In this document: positions 10,870 through 20,724 of the stretch, one piece after another
Numbering within the stretch: position 1 is the stretch's first letter
Layout of the letters: each line of letters starts with the position of its first letter
Assembly: GCA_022225965.2 (NCBI GenBank)
Contig: JAKJXP020000144.1
Location: forward strand, 1-64,000
Length of the DNA stretch: 64,000 nt
Direction of reading: 5' to 3'
Origin: Diatrype stigma
Taxonomy: Eukaryota > Ascomycota > Sordariomycetes > Xylariales > Diatrypaceae
Made by a program: the position numbers and the translations under genes
Notes under the pieces: generated by a model
The model's database searches: none
Seen by the model: the letters and a program-made list of their open reading frames with translations, nothing else
Told to the model about the DNA's origin: nothing

Positions 10870-11497
10870 TGAGGGCACAGCTTTTTCCAAAGGGGGAGGA
10901 GATACCCCTAGGGGCTAGCACTACGGACTACCTAGTCCTTACGGCCAGTGTGCCAAACCCTTCAGACCAACCCTTCCAGGCCAGTGTGCCAGGTTTTTAC
11001 ACGGCTTTTATCGAGCCGAGCGGTCGGTTCGGTATACAGCGGGAGTAGCAGCGCTTGAATGGATGGGCGGCAGCCCGAAGCAGGTCTATAGAGGCAGTAC
11101 GGGCCAGCCCGGGTGGCAGTAGGGCCTTTTAGAGGGTCAAGCTGTAGAGATCAGAAGGAAACAACAGCCGGCTAGGTTATAGGGGCTTGTTTTGGGGGTT
11201 TAATTTTCGACGAAGCTGTGAGGACACAGCTTATCCAGGGGGGAACGAATGATACGGGGCTAGAATGGACCGAACTCGGGGTATAGAATGGAACGGTTTT
11301 TCCGGCTTTTGTCTATATAAAGGGGGCTAGGTCCCCAGGACCTAGCCACGAGAAGCAGATACACCAGGCTCTCTATACGATACACTCTTTCGCCCCTAGA
11401 CACACGCTTTCAACACCTATATCATTACAAAGGGTTCGACCTTTTCAGGCTCCTGAGCAGCGAAGGAAACAGCGACAGGCCTTCATTCGATTCAACA
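10870..11497 (+). repeat. LTR-like sequence with duplicated 5' end
   Basis: Two segments start alike, TGTGAGGGCACAGCTT at about 10,870 and TGTGAGGACACAGCTT at about 11,217, each followed by a CCA and a G-rich run. The second leads to a TATA-like box CTATATAAAGGGGG at about 11,314 and could end ...TTCAACA at 11,497, giving a TG...CA unit of about 280 bp. That is the usual layout of an LTR promoter. No flanking duplication and no internal retroelement domains were found, so a solo or fragmentary LTR is my reading. Confidence 0.4.
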
Positions 11498-13505
11498 AAC
11501 CAGCCACGGAAGAGACTACGCGAGAGCATGTGCCTTAACGCATTTTTGTCCGCAGAGCGTGAGCGGAACACGCGGTTACTCTCAGATCATCGAATCTCGT
11601 GGGCGTTAACAAAAACGGCAAAGTGGGGGGCGAAGACCCTACTGCAGAGGAGGAAAACACAGGCCCCTTCTCATTCCTGCACCGAAGTGTTGCGCCTCTC
11701 AGCAGGACGACGGCGTTTGATTTGTCGCAACTACAGGCTCTCTGTGAGCTGTCTACATCGCTGCGCACCTCGTTGCCACATCTAGCAAGCCCCCGTGGTG
11801 GGGATGGCGCTGTAAGTACCGGTAGTGGTAGGAGTTGGGGGAGCAAGAGGCTTGAGTATGTGGAGGGCACCACGAGACGACACCTGGGAAATTTTCAAGG
11901 TCTCGAGTTGGGCGGGAGTGGCGAGGTCAGAGATGGCGAATGGCTGGGTTAGGGAATGGGGCTAGGGAACGGCCAGATGGAAGGGTTAGAGAAGGTCGTC
12001 TCCATGCTTGGCCTTGAGCCTAGTGTGTCCCATTCGAGGTATAATGGTGAAGTGATAGATTAATCGTGAGGCGTACATTCCCTTCGGCACACCGAAGTTG
12101 TTATGCATGATCATTGAAGCAACAACTTACGTCTGGGTTAGTAGGAAGGCGGTATATGGCACCGGTCCTGAGGAATTTGGGGAACAGTCCAGGGCCAAGC
12201 TCATTTGATTGGTCTTATTCCTTGACGTATCGTAGCCGATGGCTTACATCTATGTCGAACACCATGTATCTCATACAACATGACAAGCTCGGTGTAATTC
12301 TCCAAACGGAATGCCAACGTATCCTACCGCTCATCCTCGTTAGCCTGACATCACAATCAATCTAATGGTGATAAAAGCTGGCAAGCCGTTAAGTCATCGT
12401 AGGGAACCGACTAGACAACACAGTCTGACGGACTGAAACCCCAAGTGCCTTTGGGTTTAGGGGTTTAGGGTGCCTTATGATAATACGTATACTCAAATAG
12501 GATACGGTAACTTTGTTAGGGTAGGCTGCAAAACAAATAGGAAACAAGGTTGAAGGTTATACAGGTAATTTAACGGCTAGGGGTTTGTTTGAAGGCTTAC
12601 CATTCGGAGTGTTAGCTGTGGTGACTTCATCTCATAGGGCTCAACGAGGTTCGGAGTCTAGACACCGGAATGATCCGGTTCCATGCATATACGCCTCCCC
12701 CAAAAGGGGGGAAGATGGTCTGCTCTTGGCTAAGTTACCATCATTGCATGGTGCCGATACTATATGGTTATATCGGATGACTGGCGTAGGCAATGCCAAC
12801 AAGTCACGGTTGAAACAGTGGAGATCTTCCATCGGGCGGCTACCCCCTCGCCCCTCTCAAGGCCTCTCCTTAACATATCCTTTAGGCTAGTCCAAGGTGT
12901 CAGATTACACCCCTGTCTCATGCCGTTCGTATGGCCTTGCTTTCTTATCATAAAGGCTGCGAAGTCTCGGTGGCCTCTAGGGCCAGGGTGGTGCGAACGA
13001 GGTATATTACAGGAACCACTCGCTGAGTAAACAATGAAATTTTTTGGGGGGAGGGCATACTAGCCAATGCTGATTTCATTCAGTCCATACTTTCATGGTT
13101 ATGGGGTTATAGAAGAATGTTCCAGCTGGCGGCGGCTTCATATTAAGTGGGATATGCTGATATATAAGGGGCTTAGCTAGAGAATAGTACTAGATATAGT
13201 CGTCCCATTTCATAGCTGACATGCATTTTCATCACGAACAAATAATACAGAGCATGGCTTATTCTCAGCCTGTACAGACAAAACCTAGCAGGCCAAAACC
13301 CCTTTGAATACGTGACATAATATTTCACCGTTACCGTGTAACAACAAGGATTATTCACAACAGTTCACCTTTAGCACATAATTAACTATTGACATCGCAG
13401 CTATTATAAACAAGCCCATACACGAAGATCATAAAATCGGTACTTTCTTTAGACGCCATATATTAAGCAAAGGGTCTATAGGATAAGAGGCTTTCATTGA
13501 CCATT
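11498..13505. other. GC-normal stretch without a supportable gene
   Basis: Base composition is normal and RIP-like decay is absent, but open frames are short, overlap on both strands and show no known motif. A short telomere-like run, GGGTTTAGGGGTTTAGGG, lies at about 12,459-12,476. This may be degenerate gene debris or former intergenic DNA. Confidence 0.4.
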
Positions 13506-14442
13506 ATGGAAGGGGCGCGTCTGTATCCACAGACCCATCGCGGAAAGTCTAGGTCATTTCAGCAGGTTACTCCAGGACAGGAACTTTATCGATGTCATTA
13601 GCTTTAGCAAACTTGTTGATGGATCAATCCGCCATGGGGGTACACAGACCTTACTGCGTGATGATGGTAAGTAAGTGTGATAGGAGTAGCTGTCCGTGGT
13701 ATGCTGACATTGCTCTAGGTTACTATCGAACGTGGATCAAGGCACACGAAGCCAGAGAAACTGGTGATAAAGAAGAGACTCTAAAGCTGGTCAGAAAAGT
13801 AACCGCTGGCTTCGCGGCGACCGCTGATCAGCCACCAGCTGATTTCACACCCGAGATAATGAGAGTTATACCCCGACGCAAAACTTGTACTAGTCCGTAG
13901 AGATCCAGAGAATTGGTGGAATAGCATGGCCACATTGTTGGCAGGGTCACACCTTTATGGGTGGTTTCGTCCTTGCCCAATTCCTGGGTGGAGATATCTC
14001 ACAGCATTTGCAATGGTATACAGCCGTTCCACGTTGCAACCTACTAGCTTGAATCCGAAGAATTCCACTACAGTCGATTTGATCAAGCGCGGTAGTTCCC
14101 GTAGGTTGCCATCCTTGTCCATGACTTGTTCAGTTGCTGAAAACCTAGGTATTGCTAGATATACTGGAAGCCCATGATGACAGGGTAAAATTCCTTCTCA
14201 GCAAAGAGCAGTTCTTGGAGATGGACTTGAGCGAGGGCTGGGAGCCCCTGTGTCAATTCCTAGATGTTAGCGTCCCCATTGATCCATTCCCGAGAGCAAA
14301 CGATGGTGAAGCTGCAGACAAATACGCCACGAAGGTTCTACTCAGAGTTGTGCAGGTCTGGATCGATATCTTCACAGTCATCGGACTTGGCACCTATTCA
14401 GCAGCTTTGCTGTGGCAACACAGGAACAGCATTTTGATGTAA
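13506..14442 (+). pseudogene. Broken fungal sulfotransferase-family (P-loop) gene
   Basis: Pieces of one protein lie in order on the plus strand: a P-loop start AGYSRTGTLSMSLAL (about 13,562-13,606), YPDAKLVLVRRDPENWWNSM (about 13,869-13,928), and a C-terminal part with KEQFLEMDLSEGWEPLCQFL and a PFPRAND motif, ending in a hydrophobic helix before the stop at 14,440-14,442. This order fits the fungal family annotated as Sulfotransfer_4, often labelled NAD-dependent epimerase by mistake. Breaks are an in-frame TAG at 13,550-13,552 just before the P-loop, and a one-base frame change near 13,862. An intron with a GTAAGT donor is likely at about 13,670-13,718, but its phase does not join cleanly, so a further break is possible. 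A second intron probably ends at about 14,156. The gene sits directly left of the tyrosine-recombinase element. Confidence 0.65.
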
Positions 14443-14522
14443 ATATGTATGTCACTCTTTGTCTTCTTAATGCTACCTCTTTTACATAACTTTATAGAAC
14501 CAAATCATATATATATTATATA

Positions 14523-14617
14523 TAAATTAATCTACGGGTCCAAAAGGGTTCCATATTGTAACCTGCTATTTATAACAACAATAATTAATAATTCGATTAA
14601 CTTTATAACCGTACCGC
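14523..14617 (+). repeat. Split direct repeat A1
   Basis: AAATTAATCTACGGGTCC, then AACCTGCTATTTATAACAA and ATTAATAATTCGATTAA, match 18,877-18,972 without gaps over about 95 bp. Most differences are C/T or G/A. Confidence 0.75.
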
Positions 14618-16199
14618 CGCCTTTATTTCGAATTTTAATTCGAAACCTTTATAAATATTCCTTAAGCTCGATTTATTAATTAATTATTATTTATTTACAA
14701 ATTCCGATATAATAGATTTTAACGATATCCTTATATTTATTCCTATTACTTAAAATGCGCTTTTAAAAATCGTCGCCGCGGGCACCGAAAAACGCATAAC
14801 GCGGTTTTTATTAAAGGCGCCGGCGGCTTTTAATATAATATTAGGAACCGATACCGTCGATTTCCTGCCGCCGGCCGCGAGGCTTATAAAAAGACCACGC
14901 GTAAATACGGCTAGCGAATTCCCCGAATCCGTTCTTTCGGCCGAAAAACTCGACCTTTACGAACGCCGGCTTAAGGCACGTAAAGTCGAATTGAAAAAGC
15001 AAAAGCTATAAAACAAAATGGCCCGCCGGTATTACGAAAAAAAAAAAACCCCGAAAGCGCGTTTCGAATTTAAACGACGAAATTAATAAATATCTTAATA
15101 TCGTAATAAATACCGCAAATATATTTCCGAATATAAAAATACGTTACGTAATATAAATATTCGAATTTAAATTTAAGCCCTTAAATTTAATTAAGTTCCG
15201 AATTAACGTTTATTCGAAAGCGTAAAACGAAATTTCGGACGTCCGTATCGTTAATTCCGAATTTCGGTTTGTTTTCAATACCGGGAAGATTTTTTATTAC
15301 GGTCCCGACTTATATATTTTTTTTAATACTTCGTTTAATACATAAAGATTTACGTCCGTTTTTTTTTAATGCATTTAAACGTATAAATAAATATAATACG
15401 TTTTGCCGGGCATATAACGAAATACGGATAAGCTTATCGAATAAAGCATACATTTATATACGTAATGGCTCGCATAATTTTCGTAATAAATTTCGGTTAT
15501 AACGCGGCGGAATAAAAAAACGAAAAGCCGGACTGGATTAGCGAATCCTTCTTTTTCGGCGCCTTTAAAATATATAACGAAAACGTTTCGGCGTCGCTTA
15601 AAATCCGAAAAACCTTTTAAGGAAATACCTGCTATAATTAAAATAAAAGCAAATGCATTCAAAAGGCTTTCGGTAATAAATACAAAAAGCCTTATAAATG
15701 CCTTAATTATAACGGAAATTATAAAATAACGAAATGCAATAACAAATCCGAATAAAATTCGAATGCTATTACGTTCGGCTTTAATAATTCGTCCGTAATA
15801 CCGAAAAATCCGAAAATAATTCAGTTATTCGCTCGGATACGTAATCTTTTTTCGGCTAAGCCGGATATTAATACATTTTCCTTTTTTAAAACCTTTTTTA
15901 TAAACAAGGGTTCCTTCCGGGATTTTCCGTTTTCTTTAATTGCCGAAAAATAAAAGGCCGCCTTTAAACGTTATCCCGGAAAATTTCCCATTTTAATCGA
16001 CGGCATACTTATATACGGCATCTAATTCGGCTGTACGTAATAATTCCCACCGGTAATTTCCGGGAATTTCGTAATAGCTTACGAAAACCCGGCAATAATT
16101 TAATAATAATTAAAAAACGACTTTATATTCGGCCGCGTCGCTTTCGTTCCGTTTTCCTTACCGCCCGGTTTCGTTTTTTTTCCATTCGGCCTCGTATCA

Positions 16200-16820
16200 A
16201 AACCGAACGGAAAGTAACATAAGATATATTACTTTTTTTACTTTCCAAAGAACTCGATTAACGACTAAATTCCGAAAATAAGTATTACATTTAAATATAT
16301 TACGATCGAAAACGTTTTCGATTTCGTACGCCGTTCCGGCAAGGGGTTCCTTTTCGTTAAAAAGGACCTTAAGGACGCGTTTTATATAATATCCGTAACG
16401 GCATCGCAACGTTAATTATTCGGCTTCGAATAATATAAAAAGTTTTATTATAAGAATTGCCTTTTATTCGGTTTTCGTACGGTTCCGTATTTATTTAATT
16501 TATTCGCAAAAGTTCTTTATTAAATGTTTTTTATATTGCTTATTAAAATATTAATTGCTTATTATTTTAACGACTTTATTTTCGTACTTTCTTTCGGAAA
16601 AATCGCGATTCCGTTGCATTTTTTTTATAATAAACTAATCGCTACGTTAAGAATTCTTCCGAACCCCGAAAAGAACGGCCAAAATATAACCCTCGAAATT
16701 TTCGGAATCGAAATCGATATAACGTCGATAAGCGCCCGCTTATCGAAACGAAAACTTACGAAGGCCAATAAGTTAATTGCCGATGCCCTTATTATAGGCA
16801 TTCTTTCCGGCCGTTAAGCC
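16200..16820 (+). pseudogene. Decayed reverse transcriptase of the retroelement
   Basis: Plus-strand frames give successive reverse-transcriptase motifs: FVKKDLKDAFYIISV (about 16,360), LFGF before a stop, CLLFGFRTVPYLFNLFAKVL (about 16,460-16,520), AYYFNDFIFVL where YLDDF is expected (about 16,558-16,590), and a FGIEIDITSISARL block followed by KLTKANKL (about 16,697-16,780). The last block is characteristic of DIRS-type and related fungal reverse transcriptases. Internal TAA/TAG codons and the YLDDF-to-YFNDF change mean no activity. Confidence 0.75.
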
Positions 16821-18269
16821 GAACGGATTGCCGGCTTTTTAAGTTTTTGCGTAACGGTAATGCCCTTAAGTAAGCCCTTGTAATACGGAATTTGGGGCTT
16901 CCTTGTTTTTATACGTAATTTACGTTCGTATCGCTTATTTAATAACGGCGCTATAAAGGATTTACGATAATAAAGGGATTTTTTCTGGGATTTTAACGGC
17001 ATTTATTTATTAATAAATTCGAACCGAACGGTTTTTATTTATTTACGGATTTTTCGAAATTCGTATTTAGGAACTTTTAATACCGCAAAAGCCCGGTCCA
17101 AAAAAATTAACGTACGAATTTATTTATTCCGGCCATTTAAGCCTTTTATTGCCCATTCGGCGAAAACGAATTATAACTTTTAATTAATATTTTCGAATTA
17201 ATTACGATTTAAAAAGCCTTTTTATTATTCGATTTAATTTAAATATACGATATGATTATTATATATACCGATAATATAACGGCTTAATACGGTTTATTTA
17301 ATTTTAAAATAAAGGCGACCTTTTTAATAAACGCCTTTCGTAACGTTTTCGTTTATTCGGCAAAATTCGATATTAATTTTATAACGATATACGTATCGTC
17401 GGCTGAAAATATATTCGTAAATGCGCTTTTTAACGGAATTAATAATCGATTATTAATTTATACCTTAATTAATAAACGTTTATAATATTAAATTCCCGAA
17501 TAATTTCGTAATACGGATATTGCGAATTTTTTTTAACGAAAATTACGCAAGGCTATTTTAAATCGGATTCGTTCCGAATATCCGAAAAACTTATAACATA
17601 ATAATACGTTTATACGAATTATAATGCCGACGGCACGCATTTATACCGTAACCGGTAATAATAATTATCCTTTCGGAATAAATATTCGATCGAACCTTTA
17701 GTCGAATATAAAACCGGTTTCGAAGCCTTATAATAAAGAAATATTTAATATCCATACGTTCGGCATATATCGATATAAATTACGATATAACAATTTTCGA
17801 AAACGTATATATAAAACGCCTAATATTAAGGGCGAAATATTTGTTTTTATACGAACCGGTACGAACCGAAAAGAAATTTTTCATTTCTAAAACTACGTTT
17901 TAGCGATTCGTTAATTCCGAAGCGACGGCGGGCGAGAATCCCGGGAATACATTCGCGATTAACGCCGCTTTTATAACGGCATAAATAGGTTTTTTTCGTT
18001 TAAGCGAAATTATATATATCGAAACCGACGCCGGCGATTCGGTCCGATATGGGCACGAAAAGCTTTTTCTATCCTGCGTTATCCTTTTCGAACGAAAAAA
18101 CCATTTTCGGTTATTTTTTCGGTTTAATAAAACGGATCGGGATAAAAACGAAATAATCCTAATAATAAAAGCTATAAACGATATTACATGCCTTTATTTT
18201 TATATAGCCAAATAGTTACGATAAAATTCGAATTCCGAATATAATTTAAGCCGATAATTCTTATTTCGT

Positions 18270-18475
18270 TTACGGAACGGCGCCTTTATTTATAAACGCG
18301 TTTTCGCCGCATTTCGGATCCGCTTAATGCAAATCGGAATTTCCCTTAATACGTATTTGGATTACAATTTTCGCCGAAAGGCCGCATAATACGCTTCCGA
18401 TTTCGACATGGGCGAAAAAAATATTAAATTATTAAATAAATAATTTTTTAATGCCGTATATCGATATTATAAAAC
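18270..18475 (+). pseudogene. Decayed tyrosine recombinase C-terminus of the retroelement
   Basis: The reading frame gives IYKRVFAAFRIRL, GISLNTYLDYNFRRKAA, a stop, then YASDFDMGEKNIKLL, a stop, and FFNAVYRYYK. This matches the C-terminal half of tyrosine recombinases encoded by DIRS-like elements, where GHSFRRGAA carries the H-x-x-R residues and a final Tyr is the nucleophile. Here the His position reads Asp or Tyr (DYNFRR), while the Arg pair and the terminal Tyr motif are still visible. Stops at two places break the frame. Confidence 0.7.
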
Positions 18476-18595
18476 GTTCTTAATAAGCCTTTTATACTTA
18501 TAACATTATTTTATATACGAATAAGCGAAAACGAATTAATAATTCTTTTTTTATATAAAAAAAAACAACAATAAATGGAATAAATTAAATTGCTT

Positions 18596-18880
18596 TAAGC
18601 CGGCCGTAAAAACAGCCTTCGGTTATTTTTACGAACGCTATAATATCCTTATATAAAGGATTCGCATAAGCCGTTATAAACCGCTTTTATAATACCTTTA
18701 TTCGAAAATATCGTTTAAATAATTAAAAGCGACCTTTACGAACGTAATAATAGCTTTACGAAACGTTACGTAATAGCGCTTTTTAAACGTTGCAACAATC
18801 GGCTTTTAAAAGGGCTTATATTATTAATATATTATTTTAATACTTTTTAATCGAATTCTTAAAGTAATTTGTAAATAAAT
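18596..18880 (+). repeat. Split direct repeat B1
   Basis: This 285-bp block aligns without gaps to 19,106-19,390, exactly 510 bp downstream. It shows many C-to-T and G-to-A differences relative to B2. It abuts A2. Confidence 0.85.
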
Positions 18881-18972
18881 TAATTTACGAATCCAAAAAG
18901 GTTTTATATTATAACCTATTATTTATAATAATAATAATTAATAATTCGATTAATTTTATAACCGCGCTGCCG
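18877..18972 (+). repeat. Split direct repeat A2
   Basis: This is a copy of A1 (14,523-14,617) that begins where B1 ends. About 133 bp of unmatched sequence separate it from B2. Confidence 0.75.
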
Positions 18973-19105
18973 TTTTTCCGTTTACCGTTTATATTAACGT
19001 TTACGGTTATAACGAACGGAAAAAGGAAAATTTTAATAAAAGGGAATATTAATAAAGGGGTTATTTATAAGTTTTAATTTATTCTTTATACGTATAAAGC
19101 TATCT

Positions 19106-19390
19106 TAAGCCGGCCGTAAAAACAGCCTTCGGCTATTTTTATAAGCGTTATATTACCCTTACGCAAAAGGTCCGCATAAGCCGTTATAAGCCGCTTTTAT
19201 AATACCCTTATCCGAAAGTACCGCTTAAACAGCTAAAAACGGCCTTTACGAACGCAATAACAGCCTTACGAAGCGCTACGTAGCAGCGCTTTCCGAACGC
19301 TGCAACGGCCGGCCCTTAAAGGGGCTTATACCACCAATACATTATTTCAATACCCTTTAATCGAATTCCTGAAGTGATTTGTAAACAAAG
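19106..19390 (+). repeat. Split direct repeat B2, right end of the retroelement
   Basis: Gap-free copy of B1. It keeps far more C and G than B1 (for example GCAACGGCCGGCCCTTAAAG where B1 reads GCAACAATCGGCTTTTAAAA). Normal host sequence follows within about 300 bp. Confidence 0.85.
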
Positions 19391-20724
19391 TCCAAGTCTA
19401 AGTTCTTATTCAGCCAGTACTTTTTAAAACTATTATATTAAACGTTTTATAAGTCGTAAGATATAATGAGATTATGATATTAAATAGGCTAAAGAAACAT
19501 TAAACAGTGTGTTAAATTGCTATTAACTCGTAATAATTCCACCTTTTAATTTTCATTAGCATCTGCATTTATTACGAAACTCTTTATTATATTTCATATA
19601 TTCGTATATCGTTAAGAGAAAGCATGCAATAAAGCGAATAACAATAGGTCTCACACCCCGCCGAGGGACATGCTAGCCTAGTAACGTCAGCATGCACAAC
19701 ATCGATCAAATAGTGCTGTATGTATGTACTATGAGATACTTGCCCCATTATTCAACACTACAACGGTACCTAACAGAGTCACAACAGCCTGCCTGTTTGA
19801 AAGCTACAAGGCACTTGGACGTCGGGCGTCGGGCGTCGGACGTTAGACACTGCAGGTGGTCGCTGGTTGTCGTGCACAGCCCAAAAAGGGGCCTTACCTA
19901 AACATTGACAGCCGGGTCAAACGTAATGTGGTAATGTGGTAGGTACATACATACATACATACATACACACATACATACACGCATAGGTAAGTAGCTATCT
20001 GGCAATCAGGATCAGGTAATCAGGGTAATCACAACCACGGCAGCCAGAGCAATCAGGTACCGATTCCATTTCTCCATCTCCACCTGACTTGGACCTTAGG
20101 CCTCTTTTCCGCCCGCCCGCTCTTCTATCATATCATATCCATATCCTATCTGCGGCCAACCAACTGACTAGAGACGATAAGACGACGACAACCGATCACT
20201 TTTACCATCTCCCGCCCCTACTGCCTTACCTGCCCTGCCTACCTAAGTACGCAATCCACCCACTACGCACGCACGCACATCATACCTATACGCACACGCA
20301 CACGCACGCGGGCACAGGTACAGGCACAGGCACAGGCACAGACAGCCACAGACGGGCACGATAACCGCTATCACGAGGAAAGAAAGCCCGGCTAGCCAGC
20401 CAACCACACAGCCATACAGCCGTACAATCATACAACTATACAGCGATACACCATACCTAGAAGTAGAGGAGGCGTAAACAGGACACAAGGATAGCCATTA
20501 GCATCTCGTATGCCGAGGAGTACACGAAGACTTGGCGCATCCACTGCTGCTGGGCCCGAATCCTCATTTTTGTTGCTTGTCCGGACCGATTGGCGGTGCC
20601 GGTCTTGGTACTGGTCACGGTCACAGTGGCCAACAGGTGCCGTGACATAGGGCCGGCGCGAACGCCGACTGTCCGTTGCCCCCCCTCCTCACCATCGCTC
20701 TCATCATCATAACTACGGGACAAG
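19391..20724. other. Transition from relic DNA to promoter region of the SAPS gene
   Basis: AT-rich flank to about 19,640, then host intergenic sequence. It contains an (ACAT)n microsatellite at 19,944-19,980 and a CA/GGCACA-rich run at 20,283-20,345. No gene is supportable. The last several hundred bases are presumably the promoter and leader of the SIT4-associated-protein gene that starts at 20,725. Confidence 0.6.
19944..19980. repeat. (ACAT)n microsatellite
   Basis: About nine near-perfect tandem ACAT/ATAC units, interrupted once by CACAC. It lies upstream of the SAPS gene. Confidence 0.9.

Larger units (their letters stand above)
14523..19390 (+). mobile_element. RIP-decayed DIRS/PAT/Ngaro-like tyrosine-recombinase retroelement
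   Basis: The interval holds a reverse transcriptase region (about 16,200-16,820), a tyrosine recombinase C-terminal region (about 18,270-18,475) and split direct repeats in the order A1 (14,523-14,617), coding region, B1 (18,596-18,880), A2 (18,877-18,972), B2 (19,106-19,390). That arrangement is the hallmark of tyrosine-recombinase retroelements of the PAT/Ngaro type, which insert through a circular DNA intermediate without target-site duplication. Almost the whole element is AT-rich with stops in every frame, as expected from RIP, so it is not functional. No gag product could be recognised between 14,620 and 16,200. Confidence 0.75.

Noticed and set aside
1..19400. CRISPR-like or regularly spaced repeat arrays
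   Set aside because: The repeats are transposon termini and simple tandem repeats; no regular repeat-spacer pattern exists, and the genome is eukaryotic.
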